Position numbers and translations under genes: made by a program
Shown here: piece by piece, positions 35,992 through 43,592 of the stretch
How the letters are laid out: the number at the start of each line of letters is the position of its first letter
Position numbering within the stretch: position 1 is the first letter of the stretch
The notes under the pieces: generated by a model
Database searches by the model: none
What the model was told of the DNA's origin: nothing
The model's input: the letters and a program-made list of their open reading frames with translations, nothing else
Origin: Exiguobacterium acetylicum DSM 20416
Lineage (GTDB): Bacteria > Bacillota > Bacilli > Exiguobacteriales > Exiguobacteriaceae
Reading direction: 5' to 3'
DNA length: 64,000 nt
NCBI RefSeq assembly: GCF_000702605.1
Contig: NZ_JNIR01000001.1
Span: 176,501-240,500, forward strand

Positions 35992-36621
35992 TTATTTGAC
36001 GAGATTATGCTTGAAGGCATAGACGACAGCTTGTGTACGGTCTACGACATCGAGTTTCGATAAGATGTTCGAGACGTGTGTCTTAACGGTTTTTAAGGAA
36101 ATGAATAATTCGTCTGCGATTTCTTGGTTCGCCATACCACGAGCCATCAATTGAAGAACTTCCTGCTCACGTTCCGTCAAATCATCATGCAAGTGTGTCG
36201 TAGGACGACGAAGACGTTCCATCATTTTACCGGTCACTTGTGCTGCCATGACCGATTGACCGTTTGCCGTCTTGCGAATCGCTTCTGCAATATCAAAGGC
36301 GCTAGCGGTCTTTAAAACATAACTCATCGCACCCGCTTCAATGACAGGATAGACTTTCTCGTCATCAAGAAAACTCGTCACGACGAGAATTTTTGCTTCC
36401 GGCCAGTCTTTGCGAATCAGTCGTGTTCCTTCGACGCCATCAACTGGCTCCATCACTAAATCCATCAAAATGACATCCGGTCGATGTTCAAGCGCAAGCA
36501 AGGCTCCTGCTTGACCATCCGACGCTTCGGCGACGACCTCGATGTCTGGTTGTGTGGAAAGGAAAGCAGACACACCGGCCCGGACCATCTCATGATCATC
36601 TACTAATAATACGCGTATCAT
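35992..36621 (-). CDS. liaR: LiaR-like response regulator
   Basis: A 209-residue NarL/LuxR-type regulator: receiver domain with DDHE at residues 7-10, phospho-Asp in VILMDLVMEP near residue 55, Lys in YVLKTAS near residue 105, and a C-terminal LuxR helix-turn-helix (LTEREQEVLQLMARGMANQEIADEL then KTVKTHVSNIL). It is translationally coupled (4-nt overlap) to the sensor kinase and is the last gene of the liaI-H-F-S-R set, which senses cell-envelope damage in Bacillales. Confidence 0.92.
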   Translation of the reverse strand: MIRVLLVDDHEMVRAGVSAFLSTQPDIEVVAEASDGQAGALLALEHRPDVILMDLVMEPVDGVEGTRLIRKDWPEAKILVVTSFLDDEKVYPVIEAGAMSYVLKTASAFDIAEAIRKTANGQSVMAAQVTGKMMERLRRPTTHLHDDLTEREQEVLQLMARGMANQEIADELFISLKTVKTHVSNILSKLDVVDRTQAVVYAFKHNLVK

Positions 36622-37643
36622 ACTTGCACCATCCGATCTTTTCTAAGTTTGACTTCGATTTGGGTTCCTTGTCCTGGAACACTGACGAGACGAATCGTTC
36701 CGCCCATCTCAGCCGTCCGTTCCCGCATCGAATTAATGCCATAAGAGGCAAGTTTCTTTTCATCAACGACGAATCCGACACCATCATCATTCATGCTCAG
36801 AATGATCGTTTCGTTGAATTGTCGAAGTTCAATATCCATATGAGACGCTTTCGCGTGACGTAATGCATTCGTCAATCCTTCTTGAACGATCCGGAATAAC
36901 TCGTTTTCAATTTGTCGTGGCAGTGACATCTCTTCTAACTTCCAACTTAATTGTGTGGACTGCTTTCTAGATAATTCTTCGAGCAATTGAGAAAGTCCTT
37001 GTTGTAACGTCATCCCTTCAAGTTCGACGGGGCGAAGTTGAAGTAAGAGTGAGCGCATTTCAGACTGTGCCGTTTGTGCCATCGTCTCGACCATCTCGAT
37101 TTGTTTGGCGGCAGCTTCAGGTTGAGACAGAATCGTCTGTTTGGCTGCTGTTGTCATCATGGAAATGGCATAAAGCTGTTGCGAAACGGAGTCATGTAAA
37201 TCACGTGCGAGTCGCTTTCGTTCTTCCGTAACGGCTTGAACTCTTACTTGTTCAACATGTTGCGGACGCGTGCTGATCTTTTGGACGGTTTCGACTTGTT
37301 CGTCGATACGTTTTCCGATCCGCGATAAGCGTGTCAACGTATGGAAGTAGGGACCGGGAACGATTGTCACATCTTTTCCTTGTTCCAGTTCAATGATGGC
37401 AGTCGTGACACGTTTGAAGTCACGTCGCAAGAAAAAGTAATGCATGCTACCGATGGCAAGGGGTAGTAATAACGAGAGTCCGATGACGAGTAGAAGGACA
37501 GGGAAATCTTGTTGACGGACGAACAAGACATGCCAATCGACTTGTCGCGTACTTAAGAATAACAACGTCGTCATGACGGCTGTCAAAAAGCCCGTCATGA
37601 CTTGGAGTGCAATGACACCAAGCGGGAATTGATCACGCTTCAT
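36618..37643 (-). CDS. liaS: LiaS-like sensor histidine kinase
   Basis: A 341-residue kinase with two membrane helices near residues 10-30 and 45-70 joined by a short outside loop (intramembrane-sensing type), a HAMP-like linker, the HisKA_3 phospho-acceptor in RKRLARDLHDSVSQQLY near residue 145, and an ATPase domain with NALRHAKAS, NDDGVGF and GINSMRERTAEMGG. The absence of a large external domain fits kinases that respond through LiaF. Overlaps liaF by 4 nt. Confidence 0.92.
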   Translation of the reverse strand: MKRDQFPLGVIALQVMTGFLTAVMTTLLFLSTRQVDWHVLFVRQQDFPVLLLVIGLSLLLPLAIGSMHYFFLRRDFKRVTTAIIELEQGKDVTIVPGPYFHTLTRLSRIGKRIDEQVETVQKISTRPQHVEQVRVQAVTEERKRLARDLHDSVSQQLYAISMMTTAAKQTILSQPEAAAKQIEMVETMAQTAQSEMRSLLLQLRPVELEGMTLQQGLSQLLEELSRKQSTQLSWKLEEMSLPRQIENELFRIVQEGLTNALRHAKASHMDIELRQFNETIILSMNDDGVGFVVDEKKLASYGINSMRERTAEMGGTIRLVSVPGQGTQIEVKLRKDRMVQV

Positions 37644-38359
37644 ATCGAAGACACCTCCACGTTGCCAATACCGAGCATGACATGAATACGAACCTTCCGT
37701 GTCGCTTCACCGTATTCCGGTGCTCGGAATTGAATACGTCGATTAAAGAAGGTTGGAATCCGGCGGATGTCCGTCTTGACGCTTCCGAAGCCGATTGAGG
37801 TATCAAGCGTATAGTCATAGCCGGACGGTAAAAGAATTCGAACGTCTCCGACGACACCACTGACGACGATTAATGTCTCACCTTCCGGAACGTAAGCGTG
37901 TGTCAAATCGATTTCTAAATCCTTGACGATGAACTGTTCGCTCAAATCCTGTAAGACGTATGGTGCATCGGCTTGGGTTGAGAAGGAGTAAGCCGGTTGA
38001 ATCTTGATGCCTTCTTCTTCATATTGATGCGGGGCAATCCGTGAAAACAAAAATTCTCGGACGGAATGCCGTGTTACGAGAATAATCCCAAGATAGAGCA
38101 AAATTCCGGCAATGACAAAACCGATGGCAGCCGAACTAAGGACGACGCCAGCAAGAATGATCGTACCGACGATGTAGAAGAGAATCGCTAATTTTTCATG
38201 ATTGCGTCGTCGGAAATGAATCCCGACATAGTACAGCAGGAACGGAAATAAGACACCAAACAATACATTTCCTGCACCGGACAATAGGTCATAGAACAGA
38301 CCGAGGGCGAACAGGATCGATACGTAACCGACCAGTTGTTTCGTACTTAATCGTCGCAC
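37640..38359 (-). CDS. liaF: LiaF-like membrane regulator
   Basis: A 239-residue protein with about four N-terminal membrane helices and a C-terminal cytoplasmic beta-rich domain (ITLTHAYVPEGETLIVVSGVVGDV-type region near residues 160-190) as in LiaF/VraT, the inhibitor of the LiaS kinase. GTG at 38359 is chosen because AAAGGAG lies 7 nt before it; an upstream in-frame ATG has no ribosome site. It sits between the PspA-like and kinase genes as in other lia operons. Confidence 0.88.
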   Translation of the reverse strand: MRRLSTKQLVGYVSILFALGLFYDLLSGAGNVLFGVLFPFLLYYVGIHFRRRNHEKLAILFYIVGTIILAGVVLSSAAIGFVIAGILLYLGIILVTRHSVREFLFSRIAPHQYEEEGIKIQPAYSFSTQADAPYVLQDLSEQFIVKDLEIDLTHAYVPEGETLIVVSGVVGDVRILLPSGYDYTLDTSIGFGSVKTDIRRIPTFFNRRIQFRAPEYGEATRKVRIHVMLGIGNVEVSSI

Positions 38360-38418
38360 GATCAATCTCCTTTCTAACATGACAAAGGGAGGCATACGCC
38401 TCCTTCGTCATTGACTGC

Positions 38419-39036
38419 TTATTGGTGAATGCGGCGCTCGAGTTCAGCGATACGCGCATCGATATCATCTTCATCAACGGCTGGTTGTTTTGCCTCAGGC
38501 TCTTCTGCCGTAAACGGATGTGCTTCTTCTTTTATAGTAGCATTTGGTTCGCGATCTAGCACCTGGTTCATCTTGTTTTTTAAGTTTGAGACGTTTTCGC
38601 GCATCATCCATTCGTACCGTTTGTTCTGTAAATCTTCGAGCTTTAACTTCAACTCGAGAGCTTCACGTTCCAATTCGTTCAACTCGCGTTTCGTCTCAGC
38701 GACGAGTTCTTCGAAGAACCGGTATTGCTCCCCGTAATGTTTCGATTCGATGGCTGCGCGCTCAGCCAGTTGTTGTTCACCGGCTTCATTTGCGATCTCA
38801 ACTTGCTTGAAGCGTTTATCGGCTAAATCCTTCGCTTCTTCTTGTTTATGCGTTAATTCTTGCAGTAATGTCCGTTGACGCTCGAGTAGTCGATCGATTT
38901 CTTTTAAATCAGCTTCTGTAGATCGAATATGACGAACGAGCTTTTTAGCAGGTACTTCGCCCTGTTCGGCTGCCTTTTTAACTTCTGTCATCATTTGTGT
39001 TGCAAAATCGTTGAGTTGATCAAATACATTTTTCAT
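38419..39036 (-). CDS. liaH: PspA/IM30-family protein, LiaH-like
   Basis: A 205-residue, almost entirely helical coiled-coil protein (heptad-rich from residue 35 to 155, with ELEREALELKLKLEDLQNKRYEW near residue 120-142) and an acidic C-terminal tail. Size, charge and position match the PspA/LiaH phage-shock proteins that coat damaged membrane. The N-terminal amphipathic segment is poorly conserved. A small membrane protein gene upstream would be its LiaI-like anchor. Confidence 0.82.
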   Translation of the reverse strand: MKNVFDQLNDFATQMMTEVKKAAEQGEVPAKKLVRHIRSTEADLKEIDRLLERQRTLLQELTHKQEEAKDLADKRFKQVEIANEAGEQQLAERAAIESKHYGEQYRFFEELVAETKRELNELEREALELKLKLEDLQNKRYEWMMRENVSNLKNKMNQVLDREPNATIKEEAHPFTAEEPEAKQPAVDEDDIDARIAELERRIHQ

Positions 39037-39091
39037 GAAAAATTCCTCCTTAGAAGTGGCGAATGCTATCGGATCATACCTTTTGATTTGA

Positions 39092-39469
39092 TTAGAAACG
39101 TTTTTCGTCTAAGTCTTTCCAGTCTGCTTCGAAATGTGTCGTTGATGTACGGCGACGGTTAAAGAGATCCTGGACATTAACACGTTGTAGCTTCATACGC
39201 ATGTAACCGACGTACAATGCGATGGCTGCTGCGATTCCGATAACTGCCCAGATGTTCGAGAGGGCAAGTCCGATTCCGATGGCTGCTAGGAATCCGAAAC
39301 CGAGTTTCGCTGGCCATTTGTTCGATTGCATGAACTTACTGATCGAATAGAACGCGAGTAACGCCCCTAAGCCAAGTCCGATCATGTGCGGTAATGTTCC
39401 GATGACAACGGCAAGTAATGCCAGTCCAGCGAGAATCATCACCAGTTGTTTTCCTTTCGATTGCTTCAT
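39092..39469 (-). CDS. LiaI-like small membrane protein
   Basis: A 125-residue protein with four short hydrophobic segments (residues about 8-25, 28-45, 55-70, 70-88) and a charged C-terminus (RRRTSTTHFEADWKDLDEKRF). AAGGGAGG lies 7 nt before ATG. As first gene of the operon ahead of the PspA-like gene it occupies the position of liaI, which anchors LiaH to the membrane in B. subtilis; sequence similarity to LiaI itself is not evident by eye, so the role is positional inference. Confidence 0.72.
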   Translation of the reverse strand: MKQSKGKQLVMILAGLALLAVVIGTLPHMIGLGLGALLAFYSISKFMQSNKWPAKLGFGFLAAIGIGLALSNIWAVIGIAAAIALYVGYMRMKLQRVNVQDLFNRRRTSTTHFEADWKDLDEKRF

Positions 39470-39655
39470 GAGGAAGCCTCCCTTGTGTTGATACCTTTAT
39501 GATACGGGAGTCCTTCTGTTCCGACGACGCTCTTTGGACCGTATTTGCTCTCGGGCTTAAGGCGGAGAGAAGGTCTGACTTCGAGGGAAGCGCTGTCAGA
39601 ACCATTGATTGATATGGTATTCTATAAAGGAATCGAATTGAGAGGAGTGATGTTG

Positions 39656-39724
39656 ATGAGTGCAACAATCAACGTAAAACAAGTAACATGTGTCGGAAAC
39701 CAGGGAGGGGTTTCCCTCCCTTAA
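39656..39724 (+). CDS. 22-codon leader ORF of the RsgA-paralogue gene
   Basis: ATG at 39656 follows AGAGGAG by 8 nt and encodes MSATINVKQVTCVGNQGGVS then LP. The end of the ORF overlaps a GGGAGGG-GTTT-CCCTCCC hairpin (39704-39720) and stops 19 nt before the TTG of the GTPase gene. The CCCTCCC arm could also mask the GTPase ribosome site. Presence of a good ribosome site supports translation; function is unknown. Confidence 0.5.
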   Translation: MSATINVKQVTCVGNQGGVSLP

Positions 39725-39742
39725 ATCAGAGGAGGAAACCAT

Positions 39743-40792
39743 TTGAACGAATGGGGTACACCACCTGTCTACGAAACGACAGGAACAGAACGATTAGGAC
39801 GGATTATAGCTGTCTATCAAACACACTATCGTGTTATGACGGAAACAGGAGAGTCGCTCAGCGAGCTGTCTGGTAAGTTACGTTTCCAATCGGGAACAAA
39901 AGCTGAATTGCCAGCGGTTGGGGACTGGATCATCCAAACAGAGCGAGAGCCAGGCAAAGGACGAATCGAACGTGTCTTGCCACGATCTTCTCAATTTTCC
40001 CGAAAAGCGGCAGGAACGGAAACCGAGGAACAAATCATCTGCGCAAATGTCGACGTCGCCTTGCTTGTCATGGCTTTTGGACATGACTTCAACGTCCGTC
40101 GACTGGAACGCTATTTAACGGTTGCTTGGGATGCAGGGGTGACACCAATCATCGTCCTGACGAAAAAAAGTTTGATGCCGTCGATTGAAACGGAACTGCA
40201 GGCTGTCGAAGCGATTGCGTTCGGAACACCAATCCTTGCCGTTGATTCCTTGACGGGTGACGGATTAGAGGTGTTGCGTGAACAGTTACAAATCAAGCAA
40301 ACGATCGTGTTAGTTGGATCGTCCGGCGTCGGGAAGTCGACACTCGTCAATGCTTTAGCTGGAGAACAGTTAATGGAGACGGGGGGCGTACGAGAAGACG
40401 ATGAACGCGGACGTCACACGACGACGCATCGCGAACTGAAACGACTATCGAACGGTCTATTGCTTGTTGATACACCGGGGATGAGAGAATTGGCCTTATG
40501 GGATGGAAGTGACGGTTTATCGTCGACTTTTTCCGATATTGAGGAGCTTGCTGAAAACTGTCGTTTCCGAGACTGTGAACATGAAAAGGAACCGGGCTGT
40601 GCCGTTCGGACAGCTTTAGAAGATGGTACACTAACTGCTGAGCGCTGGAACAGCTTCGTCAAGCTAAAACGAGAAATCGCTTATGCGGAACGCAAGCAAA
40701 ATGTGGCGTTGCAGGCGGCAGAGAAGGAAAAGTGGAAAAAAATCCACAAGCAGGCCCAAGCGCATACGAAAGTGAAGTATCAAAAGCGATAA
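39743..40792 (+). CDS. rsgA: ribosome small-subunit-dependent GTPase A (RsgA/YjeQ family)
   Basis: A 349-residue circularly permuted GTPase that assists 30S maturation. Order seen: OB-fold N-terminus, then NVDVALLVMAFGHDFN and VLTKKS (G4, near residue 137), GSSGVGKSTLVNAL (G1, near residue 193), DTPGMREL (G3, near residue 238), and a C-terminal zinc motif NCRFRDCEHEKEPGC. The start is TTG at 39743, 8 nt after GAGGAGG. The form is closest to the longer E. coli-like YjeQ, so a second CpgA/YloQ-type copy may exist elsewhere. Confidence 0.92.
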   Translation: MNEWGTPPVYETTGTERLGRIIAVYQTHYRVMTETGESLSELSGKLRFQSGTKAELPAVGDWIIQTEREPGKGRIERVLPRSSQFSRKAAGTETEEQIICANVDVALLVMAFGHDFNVRRLERYLTVAWDAGVTPIIVLTKKSLMPSIETELQAVEAIAFGTPILAVDSLTGDGLEVLREQLQIKQTIVLVGSSGVGKSTLVNALAGEQLMETGGVREDDERGRHTTTHRELKRLSNGLLLVDTPGMRELALWDGSDGLSSTFSDIEELAENCRFRDCEHEKEPGCAVRTALEDGTLTAERWNSFVKLKREIAYAERKQNVALQAAEKEKWKKIHKQAQAHTKVKYQKR

Positions 40793-40807
40793 TACGACTG
40801 AAATATG

Positions 40808-40861
40808 AAAAGCATCTGCAACGGAAAAAGGAGTCTCTTTTTCTATGCAGATGCTTTTTCT
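40808..40861. terminator. bidirectional terminator between RsgA and ABC-F genes
   Basis: AAAAGCATCTGCA pairs with TGCAGATGCTTTT, with an inner GAAAAAG/CTTTTTC stem; Ts follow on the plus strand. Confidence 0.85.
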
Positions 40862-40863
40862 CG

Positions 40864-42564
40864 TTATTCTTTTGAAAGTGATTCATTCGTTTCTGTATTG
40901 AACGGAACGTTACCCGTCAAAGCATCAAGACGGTGTAAGTCGGATTGAATCGCTTCAGGGTCACTTCGGCGAGCGTTTCGTACCGTGGCAGTTCCGACCG
41001 AATGATCGTTGAATCCAGTCGTTAAATCAAACGTCCGATTCGACAGCCGATCGGTGAAATAGCGATCGTGAGAGACGAAGAGGAGCTCACCAGGGAAGAC
41101 ATCGAGAGCGGCTTCGATTTGTTCACGAGTCGCAAGATCCAAATAGTTCGTTGGCTCGTCGAGAATAAGCAAGTGAGCACCAGAAAAATACAGGCGTAAG
41201 AAAGCGATCCGACATTTCTCGCCCATACTAGCGTCGGAAATCGACCGGTAAACATCATCGCGACGGAATAAAAAACAGGCGAGCAACGTCCGAGCGTCCG
41301 TTTCACTCATTGTGCCATACTCAAGTAATGCCTCTAACAACGTACCAGATGTCGGTAAGTGGGAAAGGGCTTGTGAAAAATAGCCAGTCTTCAATCGAGG
41401 ATGACGGATTACATTCCCTTGATTAGGGACATACTCGCCCTCGATGAGACGCAGTAAGGTCGATTTCCCGCTTCCATTCGGTCCGATGACAGCAATTCGG
41501 TCGCCACGTTCTACCGTAAACGAAACATCGTTTAGGATTAGTGTTGTCTCATGCATGAATGAGACACGTTCGAACGAAATCAGTCGTTTCGCACGAATCG
41601 CTTCATGTTCGAATGCGACGTGAACAGTCGGTGCAACCTGTGGTTTTTGTACACGATCCTCGAGTAGACGCTCGAGTTGCTGCTCTTTTGCCTTGACCTT
41701 CGTCGCATGTTTAGCAGCCTTCTTTTTCGCATAGGGATCCCGTTCACTCGCTTGATTCGTGGCTTTTTGATGCCATTGCCGGTATCCTTGAATCATGCGT
41801 GTCAGCTCTTTACGTGTACGTTCTTGTTTTTCATACGCTCGTTGTTGCGACAGAACTTGATGTTCTTTTTGTTCTTTATAGGACTGGTAGTTTCCGCTGT
41901 ATCGCGTTGCCCCTGATTCGGATAATTCAATGACGGCATCAGCCGTTGCGTCGATGAAGAATCGTTCGTGTGAGACGTAGAGAATCGAGGTCCGTGACAT
42001 GTTGACCCATTCCGTGAGCCACTCGAGTGTCTCTTGATCCAGATGATTCGTCGGTTCATCGAGAATGATGAAATCAGGTCGTGACAGAAGCAGACAGGCA
42101 AGTTGGAGGCGCGTCTGTTCACCGCCGCTTAAACTGGATGCATTATGTGTCCAGAGCGCTTCCTCTAATTTGACTTCTTTTAAGACGCGTGCTGCATCTG
42201 CTTCAAGCGAGAAGGCGTCCTGATCGAGTGCTTGTTGATAGATCGTCAAGTCACCATTCATGGCATTAGCGCGAAGTTGATAACGAACCGCATCCGCTCG
42301 TTCGACGACATCAAGAACGGTGTGATCGCCCGCTACGAAGTGTTGTGATAGTAGACCGAGTTTTTTGTAATGACGCTTGATCGAACCGTCAGTCGGCTGA
42401 AGTTGGTCAGCGATCAAGTGTAACAGTGTCGTTTTTCCGATGCCGTTCGGACCGATTAAGGCGACATGTTCACCGGTATGAATATGAAAAGAAACGTCCG
42501 AGAAAAGACGTCGTTCGTCGTAGTCCAGCGATAGGTGTTGGATCGTAAGTGTTTCAGTAGGCAT
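40864..42564 (-). CDS. ABC-F ATPase, probable ribosome-protection type
   Basis: A soluble protein of 566 residues with two ATPase domains and no membrane part. Domain 1 has Walker A GPNGIGKTT (residues 38-46), signature LSGGEQTRLQLA and LDEPTNHLD; domain 2 has GPNGSGKST, a degenerate signature (SDASMGEKCRIAFL) and LDEPTNYLD. A basic, lysine-rich linker (about 240-310) should reach the ribosome. ATG at 42564 follows AAAGGAG by 8 nt. The upstream terminator/antiterminator and short ORF point to antibiotic-type induction, as for VmlR/Vga/Lsa proteins. It could instead be a housekeeping ABC-F; the regulation argues against that. Confidence 0.85.
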   Translation of the reverse strand: MPTETLTIQHLSLDYDERRLFSDVSFHIHTGEHVALIGPNGIGKTTLLHLIADQLQPTDGSIKRHYKKLGLLSQHFVAGDHTVLDVVERADAVRYQLRANAMNGDLTIYQQALDQDAFSLEADAARVLKEVKLEEALWTHNASSLSGGEQTRLQLACLLLSRPDFIILDEPTNHLDQETLEWLTEWVNMSRTSILYVSHERFFIDATADAVIELSESGATRYSGNYQSYKEQKEHQVLSQQRAYEKQERTRKELTRMIQGYRQWHQKATNQASERDPYAKKKAAKHATKVKAKEQQLERLLEDRVQKPQVAPTVHVAFEHEAIRAKRLISFERVSFMHETTLILNDVSFTVERGDRIAVIGPNGSGKSTLLRLIEGEYVPNQGNVIRHPRLKTGYFSQALSHLPTSGTLLEALLEYGTMSETDARTLLACFLFRRDDVYRSISDASMGEKCRIAFLRLYFSGAHLLILDEPTNYLDLATREQIEAALDVFPGELLFVSHDRYFTDRLSNRTFDLTTGFNDHSVGTATVRNARRSDPEAIQSDLHRLDALTGNVPFNTETNESLSKE

Positions 42565-42584
42565 AAAAGCAGCTCCTTTAGTGT

Positions 42585-42752
42585 TCATTTCCGATAAGAT
42601 GAAATGAAAAACACACCATCCGAAGCGAGCGGATGGTGTGCCGGAGTGTAACTCAAAGAAGGTGCTGGCCAGAGGTTGGTCACACCGAAAAAGAGCAGAC
42701 TCGTAGCGTCAGACATCCGCAACTGCATTGCGAAAGAGATGATTTCATTCAT
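42585..42752 (-). CDS. possible second leader ORF in the ABC-F attenuator (55 aa)
   Basis: Its ATG overlaps the stop of the 9-codon leader (TGATG) and the frame runs through all attenuator segments to 21 nt before the ABC-F start. It has no own ribosome site, so translation would depend on reinitiation. It may be only a chance open frame. Confidence 0.3.
   Translation of the reverse strand: MNEIISFAMQLRMSDATSLLFFGVTNLWPAPSLSYTPAHHPLASDGVFFISSYRK
42611..42640 (-). terminator. attenuator terminator in the ABC-F leader
   Basis: On the minus strand CACACCATCCG (42640-42630) pairs perfectly with CGGATGGTGTG (42622-42612) around a 7-nt loop, followed by TTTTT. It lies between promoter and start codon, 47 nt before the ABC-F ATG. 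Confidence 0.85.
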
Positions 42753-42781
42753 CAAGCGACGTGTACGAGTGATTGCTTCAT
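42752..42781 (-). CDS. 9-codon leader peptide MKQSLVHVA
   Basis: Short ORF on the minus strand, ATG at 42781, stop at 42754-42752, preceded by CAGGAGGT with a 12-nt gap. The gap holds the ACACCGAAA segment that can pair with the antiterminator region. A ribosome stalled here would mask that segment. Confidence 0.6.
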   Translation of the reverse strand: MKQSLVHVA

Positions 42782-42818
42782 TTCGGTGTTGTACCTCCTG
42801 TTCATAGTCTATGACGTC

Positions 42819-42847
42819 ATTGTAACAAAATGGAAACGTTAACACAA
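42819..42847 (-). promoter_or_regulatory. promoter of the ABC-F leader, inside the pflA 3' end
   Basis: On the minus strand TTGTGT (42847-42842), a 17-nt spacer and TACAAT (42824-42819). The -35 hexamer lies within the last codons of pflA. Confidence 0.65.
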
Positions 42848-43567
42848 GTACGATTCAAGTAGGGTTTGCGCAGTATCCGTTTCTTCTGGTGAAGGGGGAA
42901 GCACATCAGTTAACGGATATGCAAGACCGAGGTTTTCCCACTTATAGACACCGAGTTGATGATACGGGAGTACTTCGACGCGTTCGACGTTTCCGAGCGT
43001 CCGGATGAACTCGCCGGTCTGACGGAGGAAATGTTCCGACATCGTAATACCTGGAACGAGGACGTGACGAATCCAGACGGGAATGTTTCGCTCGGCTAGG
43101 CGTTTTGCGAAAGCGAGTGTATTGGCGTTACTCCGTCCAGTCAATACACGACAAGCAGCATCGTCGATATGTTTGATATCGAGCAGTACCAGATCCGTCG
43201 CATCGAGAATGGCGTCGATGTTTTTCGGGACGACGGATCCCGCGGTATCGATGACCGTATGCAGTCCATGTCGTTTTGCTTCTGTTAAAGCAGCCTCCAA
43301 GAATTCTGGCTGAGCGAGCGGTTCACCTCCAGAGAAGGTGATTCCGCCACCCGTTGCCTCGAAAAAGGAGCGATAGCTGATCGCTTCTTTTACGACTTCG
43401 TCTGCTGAGACACGCCGTCCGCAACCGAACTCCCATGTATCCACGTTATGACAGTATTGACACCGTAATGGACATCCTTGCGTAAAGACGATGAATCGAA
43501 TGCCAGGACCATCGACTGTTCCACATGATTCAACGGAATGGATCATACCATAGGTCATCTTGCTCAC
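42839..43567 (-). CDS. pflA: pyruvate formate-lyase activating enzyme
   Basis: Radical SAM enzyme that makes the glycyl radical on PflB. The 242-residue protein has the cluster motif CPLRCQYCHN (Cys-x3-Cys-x2-Cys near residue 30), TFSGGEPLAQPEF near residue 77 and the VLVPGIT segment near residue 170 seen in PflA. It lies 25 nt after pflB on the same strand and is presumably co-transcribed. The enzyme is oxygen-sensitive and works in the cytoplasm under anaerobiosis. Confidence 0.96.
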   Translation of the reverse strand: MSKMTYGMIHSVESCGTVDGPGIRFIVFTQGCPLRCQYCHNVDTWEFGCGRRVSADEVVKEAISYRSFFEATGGGITFSGGEPLAQPEFLEAALTEAKRHGLHTVIDTAGSVVPKNIDAILDATDLVLLDIKHIDDAACRVLTGRSNANTLAFAKRLAERNIPVWIRHVLVPGITMSEHFLRQTGEFIRTLGNVERVEVLPYHQLGVYKWENLGLAYPLTDVLPPSPEETDTAQTLLESYLC

Positions 43568-43592
43568 TTCCTTTCACATACTACACATCATT

